Assembly: GCA_963676075.2 (NCBI GenBank)
Contig: CAXXNZ010000002.1
Coordinates: 1-36,910, forward strand
From: JAHJQZ01 sp963676075
GTDB taxonomy: Bacteria > Pseudomonadota > Alphaproteobacteria > Rhizobiales > Devosiaceae
DNA: 36,910 bases
Direction: 5' to 3'
In this document: positions 16,815-24,705 of the stretch, in pieces
Numbering within the stretch: the stretch's first letter is position 1
Layout of the letters: each line of letters opens with the position of its first letter
Position numbers and translations under genes: made by a program
The notes under the pieces: model-generated
Told to the model about the DNA's origin: nothing
The model's database searches: none
Seen by the model: the letters and a program-made list of their open reading frames with translations, nothing else

Positions 16815-17351
16815 ATGAGAATTGACGCAATTTCAGTCGGCCACAAGCCCCCGGACGATCTGCATGTCATCGTCGAGGTGCCGATCGGCGGCGAGCCGAT
16901 CAAATACGAGATGGACAAGGCTTCCGGCGCGCTGTTTCTCGATCGTTTCCTTTACACGCCCATGCGCTATCCCGGAAACTATGGCTTCATCCCCCATACG
17001 CTTTGCGGCGACGGCGATCCGCTCGACGCCATCATCATGAGCTCGCGCCCAATCGTCCCCGGTGCCGTCGTACGCTCGCGGCCGGTCGGGGTGCTGTTCA
17101 TGGAAGACGACGGCGGCATAGACGAAAAGATCATCTGCCTGCCGGTGCACAAGCTCACCCGCGTCTACGATGACATTCACGATATCTCCGACATGCCGGA
17201 GATTCAGATGGAGCGGCTGAAGCATTTCTTTTCCCACTACAAGGATCTCGAGCCCGACAAATGGGCGCGGATCGACCGCATCGGCGGGATCGAGGACGCG
17301 CGACAGGTCATTCTCGATTCGATGGCCAAGGCTGCGGAAAAGGGCGAATAG
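16815..17351 (+). CDS. ppa: Inorganic pyrophosphatase (soluble, family I)
   Basis: The ATG at 16815 gives the usual 178 residues; the frame is open further back but without a ribosome site. Family I signatures are present: VEVPIGGEPIKYEMDK near the N terminus, YPGNYGFIPHT, and the metal-binding DGDPLDAIIM. The enzyme hydrolyses PPi to two phosphates in the cytosol with Mg2+ and so pulls biosynthetic reactions forward. It is divergent from the secreted-protein gene, with about 100 bp between them. The same window also encodes a membrane H+-pyrophosphatase (26257-28393), so this genome has two ways of spending PPi. Confidence 0.97.
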   Translation: MRIDAISVGHKPPDDLHVIVEVPIGGEPIKYEMDKASGALFLDRFLYTPMRYPGNYGFIPHTLCGDGDPLDAIIMSSRPIVPGAVVRSRPVGVLFMEDDGGIDEKIICLPVHKLTRVYDDIHDISDMPEIQMERLKHFFSHYKDLEPDKWARIDRIGGIEDARQVILDSMAKAAEKGE

Positions 17352-17430
17352 CCAAGCGTCGTGCCCTGCCGGCTTGCATCTGGCGCAAAGGCTGGTGCAA
17401 GACTTTCATAGCGCTTAGGAGAACCAGGAC

Positions 17431-18246
17431 ATGGGCGGCAAACGGCTGGTTGTGCATCACGACGATCTCGGCGGCAGCCATGCCGCCAACATCGCCTTTG
17501 CCGAACTCATGGAAAAGGGCGTGGTGTCCTCCGGGTCGATCATGGTGCCCTGCCCGTGGTTCCCGGAGATCGCCGGCATGGCGCGGGAGCATGCCGATTG
17601 GGATCTTGGCGTGCACCTGACCCTCACCTCGGAGTATCACGCCATGCGCTGGCGGCCTCTGACCGGGGTAGCGAACAACGGACTGACCGACAAGGATGGC
17701 TATTTTCCGCGGAGCGTCGAAGAGATCCTCAAGGCCGATCCCGGCGCCGTTCATGCCGAACTCAGTGCCCAGGTGACAGCGGCGCTCGATGCCGGAATCG
17801 CCATCTCCCATCTCGACACCCATATGATGGTGCTCTACCAGCCCGAGTTCATCGACATCTATGAACGTCTTGGCGCCGAGTTCGAAATCCCGATCATCGT
17901 GTGCCGGGATGCAATAGAACGGCGTAGCCTGACGGATGCTTATCAGCCGCTGATGGCGCGGCTGGAAAAGCGCGGCGTGCCGGTTTTCGACACCTTCATC
18001 GCCACCCCGTTCGGCGTCGAAATGCCAACGATCACCGATTACGAATGGGTGCTCGACAAGGTCGCGGGCGATCTGAGCTACGGCGCTTTCCATTTCGCCA
18101 TTCCCGATCACGATATCGAGGACATCGCCAGCGATGCTGCGACGCGCATCAGCGACTATCGCATCTTTGCTTCCGGCTTCGGCGCGCGGATGATGGCCGA
18201 ACGCAACATCGAGATGGTTGGCGTGAAGCAAGCCATGTACGGCTAG
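17431..18246 (+). CDS. YdjC/ChbG-family carbohydrate deacetylase
   Basis: A protein of 271 residues, preceded by AGGAG twelve bases before the ATG. The family metal site is visible: HHDDLG (residues about 9-14) and SHLDTHMM (about 128-135), with a further WDLGVHLTLTSE segment. Family knowledge: these enzymes remove acetyl groups from chito-oligosaccharides or related N-acetyl sugars, with one divalent metal, in the cytosol. The actual sugar is unknown here, and no sugar transporter or glycosidase lies nearby. The stop codon TAG is part of the CTAGAGC left end of a dispersed repeat (18243-18349), so the original C terminus may have been slightly different. Confidence 0.88.
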   Translation: MGGKRLVVHHDDLGGSHAANIAFAELMEKGVVSSGSIMVPCPWFPEIAGMAREHADWDLGVHLTLTSEYHAMRWRPLTGVANNGLTDKDGYFPRSVEEILKADPGAVHAELSAQVTAALDAGIAISHLDTHMMVLYQPEFIDIYERLGAEFEIPIIVCRDAIERRSLTDAYQPLMARLEKRGVPVFDTFIATPFGVEMPTITDYEWVLDKVAGDLSYGAFHFAIPDHDIEDIASDAATRISDYRIFASGFGARMMAERNIEMVGVKQAMYG

Positions 18247-18349
18247 AGCGTGTCCAAGAAAAGTGGCAACGGTTTTCCGGTTCGGACACGCGACAAAACA
18301 AAGACATAGAGCAGGTCGACCGATTCAACCTGAACCAGACCTGCTCTAG
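18243..18349. repeat. Dispersed palindromic repeat, copy A
   Basis: This 107-bp element runs from CTAG to CTAG. Module 1 has the outer stem GCGTGTCC/GGACACGC around an inner GAAAA/TTTTC stem; a spacer GACAAAACAAAGACAT follows; module 2 is AGAGCAGGTC/GACCTGCTCT. Its left CTAG supplies the stop codon of the deacetylase gene. Confidence 0.85.
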
Positions 18350-18373
18350 GCCAGGCTCGGACGCGCCGATGCC

Positions 18374-20245
18374 TCATGCCTGTTTCGGGCTGTGCCGGTC
18401 CATGACGTCCTTCATTTGCCCCTGCAACTGTGCCCCCCACTCGGCCTGCAACTCGCGCACGCGCCGGACATAGGGCTCATTCTCGGTCGGCGGAATGTCC
18501 GGGTCATAGAGATCGGCGACCTCTCGCATGGCTCTCCTGTCCGCCTCCTCGAAGGCAGCCGTCATCTCGAGCGCCGCCTCGCGTGGCATGCCCATGGCCT
18601 CGTAGGCCGAACGGCCCATGCGAATCGAGCTGTCATAGGTCTCGCGGATGACGTCGCGGCACCCTGCGCCCCAAAGCTGGTAGGCATGGTGCCGATCAAC
18701 AGCACGCGCCATGACATGCACATGCGGGTAATGCTTGATGACATAGCGGGTCAGTTCGGTGATCTGCTCCCTGTCGTTGATGGCGATGACGAGCAGCCGG
18801 GCTCTTTCGATGCCGGCGGCAACCAGCAGATCGGGGCGTGTCGCGTCGCCGAAATAGACGTGCAGGCCGAAGGTCCTCAGCATTTCGAGCTGCGAGGATG
18901 AGTAATCGATCACCGTCGTTTCGAAGCCGGTGGCGCGCAGCATGCGGTTGACCATGCCGCCGACCCTGCCGTGCCCGGCGATGATGATATTGGCCGATTC
19001 CGTGATTTCGTCGGCTTCGCGCACCGCGCCGCCGGTAAAGCGCGGGGCAATGACCTTGTCGTAAAGGATGAACAGGGCCGGGGTCAGCAACATGGAGAGC
19101 GCCACGATCAGCAGAAGCTGGCTGGCGATCTCCTGCGGGATGACGCCATTGCCGACGGTGAACGAGACAAGCACGAAGCCGAATTCGCCGGCCTGCGCCA
19201 GCCCGAGAGCGAACAGCCACCGGTCCGCGCCCTTGATGCCGAAGCCGATCCCGAGCACCAGCAGCACGGCCGCCTTGACTGCCATCAACAGCAGCGCCAG
19301 CCCGACGATTATGGCGAAATTCTCGAACAGCAGGGCGAAATCGATGCTGGCGCCGACGGTGATGAAGAACAGGCCAAGCAACAGTCCCTTGAACGGATCG
19401 ATGTCGGATTCGAGTTCGTGCCGGTATTCGGAATTGGCCAGCACCACGCCGGCAAGGAAAGTGCCGAGCGCCGGCGACAGCCCGACCAGCGACATCAAAA
19501 GCGCAATGCCGATGACGATCATCAGTGCCGCGCCGACGAAAAGCTCGCGCAGCCGCGCCTTGGAAACGAACCGGAAGATCGGGCGCGTCAGATAGATGCC
19601 GCCGAAAATCACGGCAGCGACGGCAAGAACGGTGACGAGTGCCACCTGCCAGCCCTCAAGCCCGACGACAAAGCTGAGCCCGGCGCCATGGGCGTCTGCG
19701 GCATCGGCTCCATGGCTGGCACTAACGAGCTCGGGCAGGGCCAGCAAGGGCACCAGCGCCAGCATCGGAATAACGGCGATGTCCTGGAACAGCAGCACCG
19801 AAAAGCTCGACCGTCCGCCATCGCCCTGCAGCAGGCCCTTTTCCTGCAACGTCTGCAAGACGATCGCCGTCGAGGACAGCGACAGAACCAGCCCGATGGC
19901 GAGCGACACTGACCAGGACTGGCCGAGCACCATGGCGATCCCCATGACGATTGCTGTCGACCCGACGACCTGCAGTCCACCGAGCCCGACAAGCCGGTTG
20001 CGCATTTCCCACAAGCGCTTCGGCTCGAGTTCAAGACCCACCAGGAACAGCATCATGACGACGCCGAATTCGGCGAATTGCTGGATCGAATGGATATCGA
20101 CACGAAGCGCCAGAAGGATCGGTGAGATCAGGATGCCGGCGATGAGATAGCCGAGTACCGAACCCAGGCCGAGCTTGGTGGCGATGGGCACAGCGACGAT
20201 GCCCGCGACGAGGAAGATGAAGGCGAGCAAAAGGAAATCGGTCAT
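18374..20245 (-). CDS. Kef-type monovalent cation:proton antiporter (CPA2) with RCK domain
   Basis: I chose the ATG at 20245, which has AGGA upstream and begins with the first membrane helix (MTDFLLLAFIFLVAGI). The product has 623 residues. Residues about 1-385 form the CPA2 membrane domain with twelve or so helices, including FGVVMMLFLVGLELEP and GLSPALGTFLAGVVLANSEYRHEL. Residues about 405-520 are a Rossmann-type RCK domain with nucleotide motif IIAGHGRVGGMVNRML. The C-terminal tail is charged and helical. Family knowledge: KefB/KefC export K+ in exchange for H+, gated by NAD(H) or glutathione adducts. No KefF/KefG ancillary gene is next to it, so gating by glutathione is uncertain. Confidence 0.92.
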   Translation of the reverse strand: MTDFLLLAFIFLVAGIVAVPIATKLGLGSVLGYLIAGILISPILLALRVDIHSIQQFAEFGVVMMLFLVGLELEPKRLWEMRNRLVGLGGLQVVGSTAIVMGIAMVLGQSWSVSLAIGLVLSLSSTAIVLQTLQEKGLLQGDGGRSSFSVLLFQDIAVIPMLALVPLLALPELVSASHGADAADAHGAGLSFVVGLEGWQVALVTVLAVAAVIFGGIYLTRPIFRFVSKARLRELFVGAALMIVIGIALLMSLVGLSPALGTFLAGVVLANSEYRHELESDIDPFKGLLLGLFFITVGASIDFALLFENFAIIVGLALLLMAVKAAVLLVLGIGFGIKGADRWLFALGLAQAGEFGFVLVSFTVGNGVIPQEIASQLLLIVALSMLLTPALFILYDKVIAPRFTGGAVREADEITESANIIIAGHGRVGGMVNRMLRATGFETTVIDYSSSQLEMLRTFGLHVYFGDATRPDLLVAAGIERARLLVIAINDREQITELTRYVIKHYPHVHVMARAVDRHHAYQLWGAGCRDVIRETYDSSIRMGRSAYEAMGMPREAALEMTAAFEEADRRAMREVADLYDPDIPPTENEPYVRRVRELQAEWGAQLQGQMKDVMDRHSPKQA

Positions 20246-20592
20246 GCGGGCATCCTGGGGGCGGAGGGACCACACTACATCAAAGCTGCGACATTCTGTC
20301 CATCAGCAAGGGGCGGGCGGGTCAATGCAGCTTGGCCCGGACAAAGGCGACCCCCTGCCCGCCCGACCCCCCTCATCACTCAGCGTTCGTCGACGCCTGC
20401 GCTCTGTGTGGCTGGGGGGGCTTAGGAGCGGCTTTAGGACGGGGGATAAGTTCTTGGGGTGTAGCTGTGCCAATGGCGGCTTCGCGCCTCACTCAGGACA
20501 TTGAAACGAGGCTGGTCCTGTCCTGAAAGTGCACGTTGAGATGCAGTGCATGCGCCCTCTACCCAGATTCATCGACCGGTCCCGGCATAGGA
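20246..20592. other. Intergenic region between the antiporter gene and the B12 riboswitch
   Basis: These 347 bases hold no convincing gene. The antiporter promoter (minus) must lie at the left. A G-rich/C-rich pairing, GGGCGGGC near 20313 with GCCCGCCC near 20358, could form a long stem, and a run of seven G occurs near 20415. I see no coding signature on either strand. Confidence 0.5.
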
Positions 20593-20620
20593 TTGCCACG
20601 ACTCGCAAAACGTGTACGAT
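20593..20620 (+). promoter_or_regulatory. Promoter of the cobalamin riboswitch operon
   Basis: TTGCCA (20593-20598) and TACGAT (20615-20620) are separated by 16 bp and would start transcription near 20627, just where the aptamer begins. Both boxes are close to the sigma-70 consensus, and the position fits well. Confidence 0.55.
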
Positions 20621-20627
20621 CGCGCTG

Positions 20628-20810
20628 CTTCGGTTCCGCCAGATGCGCGGATTAAAAGGGAACACGGTGCGGATGACCCAAACAGGGGCCAAACCCGTGG
20701 CTGCCCTCGCAACTGTAAGCGGTGAGCGATCTGCTCTTTGCCACTGACCTGTGTTCAAGGTTGGGAAGGCTGCAGATCGCGGCTGAGCCGCGAGCCAGGA
20801 GACCTGCCCA
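20628..20810 (+). ncRNA. Cobalamin (B12) riboswitch aptamer
   Basis: Conserved blocks appear in the correct order: CGGTTCC (about 20630), TTAAAAGGGAACACGGTG (about 20652-20669), GCCCTCGCAACTGTAAGCGG (20703-20722), TGCCACTGACC (20740-20750), TTGGGAAGGC (20761-20770), and the full B12 box GAGCCAGGAGACCTGCC (20792-20808). It is followed about 120 bp later by a B12-type importer operon. Family knowledge: adenosylcobalamin binding turns such operons off. The expression platform lies in the leader features listed separately. Confidence 0.97.
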
Positions 20811-20858
20811 AGCGCTAGACCATGAAGCCGGGCGAGGTGCCCCGGCAAGGGGGCGCGA

Positions 20859-20939
20859 ATGAAACCAGTCACGGATCCCGTGATCAAGGCGGAAACACGA
20901 CCTTCTCCGAGATGGAGAAGGTTAAATGGCACCATTTGA
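20859..20939 (+). CDS. Possible 26-residue leader peptide in the riboswitch leader
   Basis: A strong Shine-Dalgarno sequence (AAGGGGG, 20847-20853) lies five bases before an ATG that opens a frame of 26 codons (MKPVTDPVIKAE...). The frame runs through the hairpin that masks the ribosome site of the next gene and stops nine bases past that gene's ATG. Such a design would let translation of the leader open the hairpin. There is no proof of translation. A second frame from 20822 overlaps but has no ribosome site. Confidence 0.45.
   Translation: MKPVTDPVIKAETRPSPRWRRLNGTI
20901..20921 (+). promoter_or_regulatory. Shine-Dalgarno-sequestering hairpin
   Basis: CCTTCTCC-GAGAT-GGAGAAGG is a perfect 8-bp stem, and its 3' arm is the only ribosome site of the following gene (ATG at 20926). 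In this form the site is closed, which is the translational off-state expected for a riboswitch platform. A CACGG-ATC-CCGTG hairpin (about 20869-20881) precedes it. Confidence 0.65.
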
Positions 20940-21651
20940 TGCCGTCGTCTTTTGTCTATCCCAACCAAATCTGAATGCCCGACGTGAAGAAGCGCTTGCG
21001 CGGTTGATCGCGCAAGCTTGCGCCTTGCCGTCAGCCGTTGTGCGGCTCGAAGGCACCGGACCGGGCATCGGCCCGGTGCTGAGCGCGCTCGCCGACAAAG
21101 GGCATCGCCGTATTCTGGTCCAACCGCTCGGCCTGCCGTTTTCGCCCGGGCTCGCGGCGTGGTTGCCGGGCGTTCTTGCGCATTGGTCCGCGCAGCGGAA
21201 CGACCCCGACACGGCGCTGTTTCTCGGTAACGAGACGATTGCTGATGCCGGCATTTCGGCCATCGTCGATGCCGCGGTTCTCGGACGGGATGTCATCGCT
21301 ATCGCCTACCGAAAGCCATCTCTTGGCAAACCCGGATGGAATGCCCCGCCCGCGTTCACGCATCACATTCTTGTCTGCACCGGGCCGCGTTGCCAGTTCC
21401 ACGGCGCGCCCAATCTCAAGCTGGCACTCGACGCTGCGCTCAACGAGGCCGGCGTCAAAAAGAACTGTCTGATCGCCACGACCGGGTGCCTTTACCCCTG
21501 CAATCAAGGCCCGCTTCTCGCCCTTTACCCACGCGGCGAATGGTTCCGCCTGCCCGATCCGGCGGCGGTCCAGCGCTTCGTGAAGACCGTCATCGTCGAA
21601 GGCGGCGAGGTCCCTGATCTCGTCGCGCATCGTGTTGTTTCCCCATCCTGA
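20926..21651 (+). CDS. CbiX-like / thioredoxin-fold [2Fe-2S] ferredoxin fusion
   Basis: A protein of 241 residues. Residues about 1-130 resemble the CbiX/SirB chelatase half-domain (GTGPGIGPVLSALADKGHRRILVQPLGLPFSPG). Residues about 145-225 are a thioredoxin-like [2Fe-2S] ferredoxin: HILVCTGPRCQFHGAPNL, then TTGCLYPCNQGPLLALYP, giving cysteines in the C-x5-C and C-x3-C spacing. The chelatase histidines expected after the first strand (usually GHGS, here CLSQPN) and after SPG are absent, so metal insertion is doubtful. It is the first gene under the cobalamin riboswitch and is followed by a BtuFCD-type importer. Possible roles are cobalt or corrinoid handling, or electron supply for reductive removal of the upper ligand; these are inferences. 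Confidence 0.82.
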   Translation: MAPFDAVVFCLSQPNLNARREEALARLIAQACALPSAVVRLEGTGPGIGPVLSALADKGHRRILVQPLGLPFSPGLAAWLPGVLAHWSAQRNDPDTALFLGNETIADAGISAIVDAAVLGRDVIAIAYRKPSLGKPGWNAPPAFTHHILVCTGPRCQFHGAPNLKLALDAALNEAGVKKNCLIATTGCLYPCNQGPLLALYPRGEWFRLPDPAAVQRFVKTVIVEGGEVPDLVAHRVVSPS

Positions 21652-21672
21652 TCGTTCACCAAGGAGATCGTC

Positions 21673-22620
21673 ATGAACATCAAAACCATTGTGCTCGGCG
21701 GATTCGTCGCAGCACTGAGCTTTCCTGCGCTTGCGCAGGAGACGTCCTATCCGCTGACCATCGAAAACGGCGACCGCACGGTCACTTTCGAAAAGGCGCC
21801 GGAGCGGGCGGTGAGCCTCAACGGACACACAACCGAAGTGATGCTGGCGCTCGGCCTCGAAGGCAAACTGGTCGGAACGGCCTATATGAACTACCCGGTG
21901 CTGGACGAGATCAAGGATGTCTATGACACCATTCCTGTTCTCGCCGACAATCAGTCCTATCCCTCGCTCGAATTGCTGCTCGGTACAGATCCGGACTTCA
22001 CCTATGGTCGGCTGAGCGCCTATCGCGACACCTCGGTCGCTCCTGTGGAAACGCTCGACCAGTTCGGCATCAGCTCCTATGTGGTCAAGGGCACCCTGAT
22101 CGACGGCGCCACCATGGCGGATGTTTACGAGGACATCGAAAAGATCGGCATGATCTTCGACGTTCAGCCGCGCGCCAATGCGCTTGTCGCCGACATGAAG
22201 GCCGAGATTGCCGAGATCGCCGACACCATTGCGGCGGCCGGACAGGATCCGGTTTCCGTGCTCGTTTTCGACAGCGGCACGGACACGATCTACACGGCCG
22301 GCACCGCGCTCCAGACCAATCTCATTGAACTGGCCGGTGGCCGCAATGTCTTCGACGACCTCGACAAGACCTGGGCCAATGTCAGCTGGGAAGAGGCGGT
22401 TGCCCGGGCGCCCGAGGTCATCGTCATCAACGACTATGGCCAGACCTCGGCAGAGGCCAAGATCGCCTTGCTGAAGAACACCGCTGCGCTCGCGAGCATT
22501 CCCGCCATCCAGAACGACCGCTTCGTGGTGCTGCCTTTGCCGGCAATGTTTGAAGGCGTGCGCATTCCGGGCGGTATCCGTACGCTGGCCGAAGGCTTTT
22601 ATCCGGAGCTGTTCAACTGA
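21673..22620 (+). CDS. btuF: BtuF-type corrinoid-binding periplasmic protein
   Basis: A protein of 315 residues with AAGGAG eight bases before the ATG. It has a signal peptide (MNIKTIVLGGFVAALSFPALA, cleavage near ALA-QE), then a type III binding fold: PERAVSLNGHTTEVMLALGL, PSLELLLGTDPDFTYGR, a long connecting helix (about residues 140-165), and PEVIVINDYG. Alone it could bind an iron chelate as well, but the cobalamin riboswitch upstream makes vitamin B12 or a corrinoid the better call. The gene ends in TGATG and is coupled to the permease gene. Confidence 0.83.
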   Translation: MNIKTIVLGGFVAALSFPALAQETSYPLTIENGDRTVTFEKAPERAVSLNGHTTEVMLALGLEGKLVGTAYMNYPVLDEIKDVYDTIPVLADNQSYPSLELLLGTDPDFTYGRLSAYRDTSVAPVETLDQFGISSYVVKGTLIDGATMADVYEDIEKIGMIFDVQPRANALVADMKAEIAEIADTIAAAGQDPVSVLVFDSGTDTIYTAGTALQTNLIELAGGRNVFDDLDKTWANVSWEEAVARAPEVIVINDYGQTSAEAKIALLKNTAALASIPAIQNDRFVVLPLPAMFEGVRIPGGIRTLAEGFYPELFN

Positions 22621-23699
22621 TGGCACATGCCGAAATCACCGCTCCCGCCACATGGCGGGAGCGGTTTCACGACCTTCCTTTGTCGGCTCTTGTCATTCCG
22701 CTTGCACTCGCGCTTTTGCTGACCATGACGCTCGCGGTGACAATCGGCCCTGTCGATTTGTCGATGACAATGGTGTGGCGCATCGCAATCGCCAAGATGT
22801 CCGGCGGAACAGGCGATTGGTCCCTGGCCCAGGAGAACATCGTTTGGATGCTGCGCTTTCCGCGCGTGCTTCTGGCCGCTCTGGTCGGGGGCGGGCTTGC
22901 CGTGGTCGGTGTGACCATGCAGGCGGTGGTGCGCAATCCACTGGCGGACCCTTACGTGCTCGGTATCTCCTCGGGAGCTTCTGTTGGCGCCGTGCTGGTG
23001 CTCTCGCTGGGTTGGTTCGGTGCACTGGGAATCTACGCGATATCGGCCGGCGCCTTTTTCGGCGCCACCCTGTCGTTTGCACTTGTGTTTCTGATCGCGA
23101 TCAGCGGCGGGCAACTCTCGCCACTCAGGCTGGTGCTCGCCGGCGTCGCATGCGGCTATTCGCTGTCCGGCGTGACGAGCATCATCGTTCTGACATCCGA
23201 CGACAGGGATCTGGCGCGCTCGGCCATGGAATGGCTGATGGGCAGCTTCGGTGGTGCGGCGTGGTCGGACCTGACCCTGCCGGCGCTGATCGTCGCCGTG
23301 GGCGCTGGCTTTTTGGTGACGCAGGCGCGTCCGCTCAACGCGCTTCTGATCGGCGATGATACGGCCCGGACGCTCGGCGTCGATGTCGACAAACTGCGCC
23401 TCAAGCTGTTCGTTACGCTGTCGCTGCTGACCGGCGTCATGGTTGCCGTCTCCGGGGCCATCGGGTTCGTTGGCCTCGTGGTCCCGCATGTGGTGAGGAT
23501 GTTCGCAGGCACGGATCATCGCCGGGTTCTGCCCGTGGCATTTTTGTCCGGCGCTATCTTCCTCGTCTGGGTCGATGTCGGTGCCCGGATGCTGTTCGCA
23601 CCGACCGAATTGCCGGTCGGTGTCATCACATCCGTGCTGGGTGGACCGTTTTTTGTCTGGATGCTGATGACGCAGAAATGGAAGGCAGGTGCCAGATGA
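22620..23699 (+). CDS. btuC: BtuC-type ABC importer permease
   Basis: A protein of 359 residues with about nine to ten membrane segments. The family landmarks are LRFPRVLLAALVGGGLAVVG (the R-x-P-R start of the core), NPLADPYVLGISSGASVGAV and a coupling loop GDDTARTLGVDVDKLR. GFVGLVVPHVVRMFAGTDHR near the C terminus is strongly conserved in FecCD/BtuC permeases. It probably forms a homodimer, since only one permease gene is present. The start overlaps the btuF stop by one base, and its end overlaps btuD by four bases, so btuF, btuC and btuD form one tight operon. Confidence 0.88.
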   Translation: MAHAEITAPATWRERFHDLPLSALVIPLALALLLTMTLAVTIGPVDLSMTMVWRIAIAKMSGGTGDWSLAQENIVWMLRFPRVLLAALVGGGLAVVGVTMQAVVRNPLADPYVLGISSGASVGAVLVLSLGWFGALGIYAISAGAFFGATLSFALVFLIAISGGQLSPLRLVLAGVACGYSLSGVTSIIVLTSDDRDLARSAMEWLMGSFGGAAWSDLTLPALIVAVGAGFLVTQARPLNALLIGDDTARTLGVDVDKLRLKLFVTLSLLTGVMVAVSGAIGFVGLVVPHVVRMFAGTDHRRVLPVAFLSGAIFLVWVDVGARMLFAPTELPVGVITSVLGGPFFVWMLMTQKWKAGAR

Positions 23700-24484
23700 A
23701 CCGTCATCTGAGCGTTGAAGACGTCTCGGTAGAACTCGACGGCCAGCGGATCGTCGACACAGTGCTTTTCGATCTGGCGCCCGGCGAATTCGTCGGGTTG
23801 GTCGGCCCGAACGGCAGCGGCAAATCGAGCCTGTTGCGCGCCATTTACCGCGTGCTCAAGCCCAAGTCCGGACGCGTCATGTTCATGGAAGACGACGTCT
23901 GGCGGCTCACCGCCCGCGAGGCGGCGCAGCGCACGGCCGTGGTTGCACAGGAGCGCATGGGCGAGTTCGACTTCACGGTCGAAGACCTGGTCGCCATGGG
24001 TCGGTATCCGCACAAAGGCACTTTTGACGCCGAAACGGACGCCGACCGCAAGATCGTCGCCCACAGCCTTCGGGAAGTCGGCATGCTTGGATATGAGGGC
24101 CGCATGTTCATGACACTGTCGGGGGGCGAAAAGCAGCGCGTTCTTGTGGCGCGGGCCTTGGCACAGCAGGCACACTTCCTCGTTCTCGACGAGCCGACCA
24201 ATCATCTCGACATCCGCCACCAGCTCGAACTGCTCGAACTGGTGCGCCGAACCGGCGTGACCACGCTCGCAGCCCTGCACGATCTGGCACTCGCCGCCCG
24301 CTACTGCGACCGGCTGATCATGCTCGACAACGGCAAGATCGTGGCAATTGGAACGCCGATTGAAGTGCTGACCGAACGGCGCATTGCGGACGTTTATGGC
24401 GTGAATGCCATTGTCTCTTCATCGCCGGGCGGACTTGCGATCCAGTTCTCCTTGGAGCGTGATGCCGTGGTAGCCAAAGATTGA
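23696..24484 (+). CDS. btuD: BtuD-type ABC importer ATPase
   Basis: I chose the ATG at 23696, which overlaps the permease stop (ATGA), giving 262 residues; the upstream in-frame ATG lies inside btuC. Motifs: Walker A GPNGSGKS (residues 37-44), Q-loop AVVAQERMGEFDFTVEDLVAMGRYPHKG, signature LSGGEKQRVLVARALAQQ, Walker B FLVLDEPTNHLD and the switch histidine in LAALHDLALAARY. It drives the corrinoid importer from the cytosolic face. Another possibility is an iron-chelate ATPase; the riboswitch argues for B12. After the stop, 221 bases to the next gene hold nothing I can identify. Confidence 0.88.
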   Translation: MNRHLSVEDVSVELDGQRIVDTVLFDLAPGEFVGLVGPNGSGKSSLLRAIYRVLKPKSGRVMFMEDDVWRLTAREAAQRTAVVAQERMGEFDFTVEDLVAMGRYPHKGTFDAETDADRKIVAHSLREVGMLGYEGRMFMTLSGGEKQRVLVARALAQQAHFLVLDEPTNHLDIRHQLELLELVRRTGVTTLAALHDLALAARYCDRLIMLDNGKIVAIGTPIEVLTERRIADVYGVNAIVSSSPGGLAIQFSLERDAVVAKD

Positions 24485-24705
24485 GCCAGGACTCTCACTG
24501 GTTGATTGCACGTCAGTGTCCGCAACCAGAAGCCGCCAAACCACCTATCGTCCTCTTCGGGCGAAACCGACCGGTCCGCTTCAACCGAGAAGCAGCCATG
24601 GCGAGAGGCTTGCAAACAGCCAGCAGTTGCAGGCTTGCCCAAAGGCGATTGCGCCGATGAGCAGGACACCTGCCTGATCTGCAATCGCGCTGCAATTCGG
24701 CCCGA

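Noticed and set aside
20310..20420. G-rich and C-rich stretches, possible terminator or G-quadruplex
   Set aside because: The pairing is weak and long-range, there is no T-tract, and G-runs are expected in this GC-rich genome; mentioned only as content of the gap.
20489..20968. Minus-strand open frame of 159 codons across the riboswitch
   Set aside because: It overlaps the conserved cobalamin aptamer, which fully explains the sequence; no ribosome site or domain.
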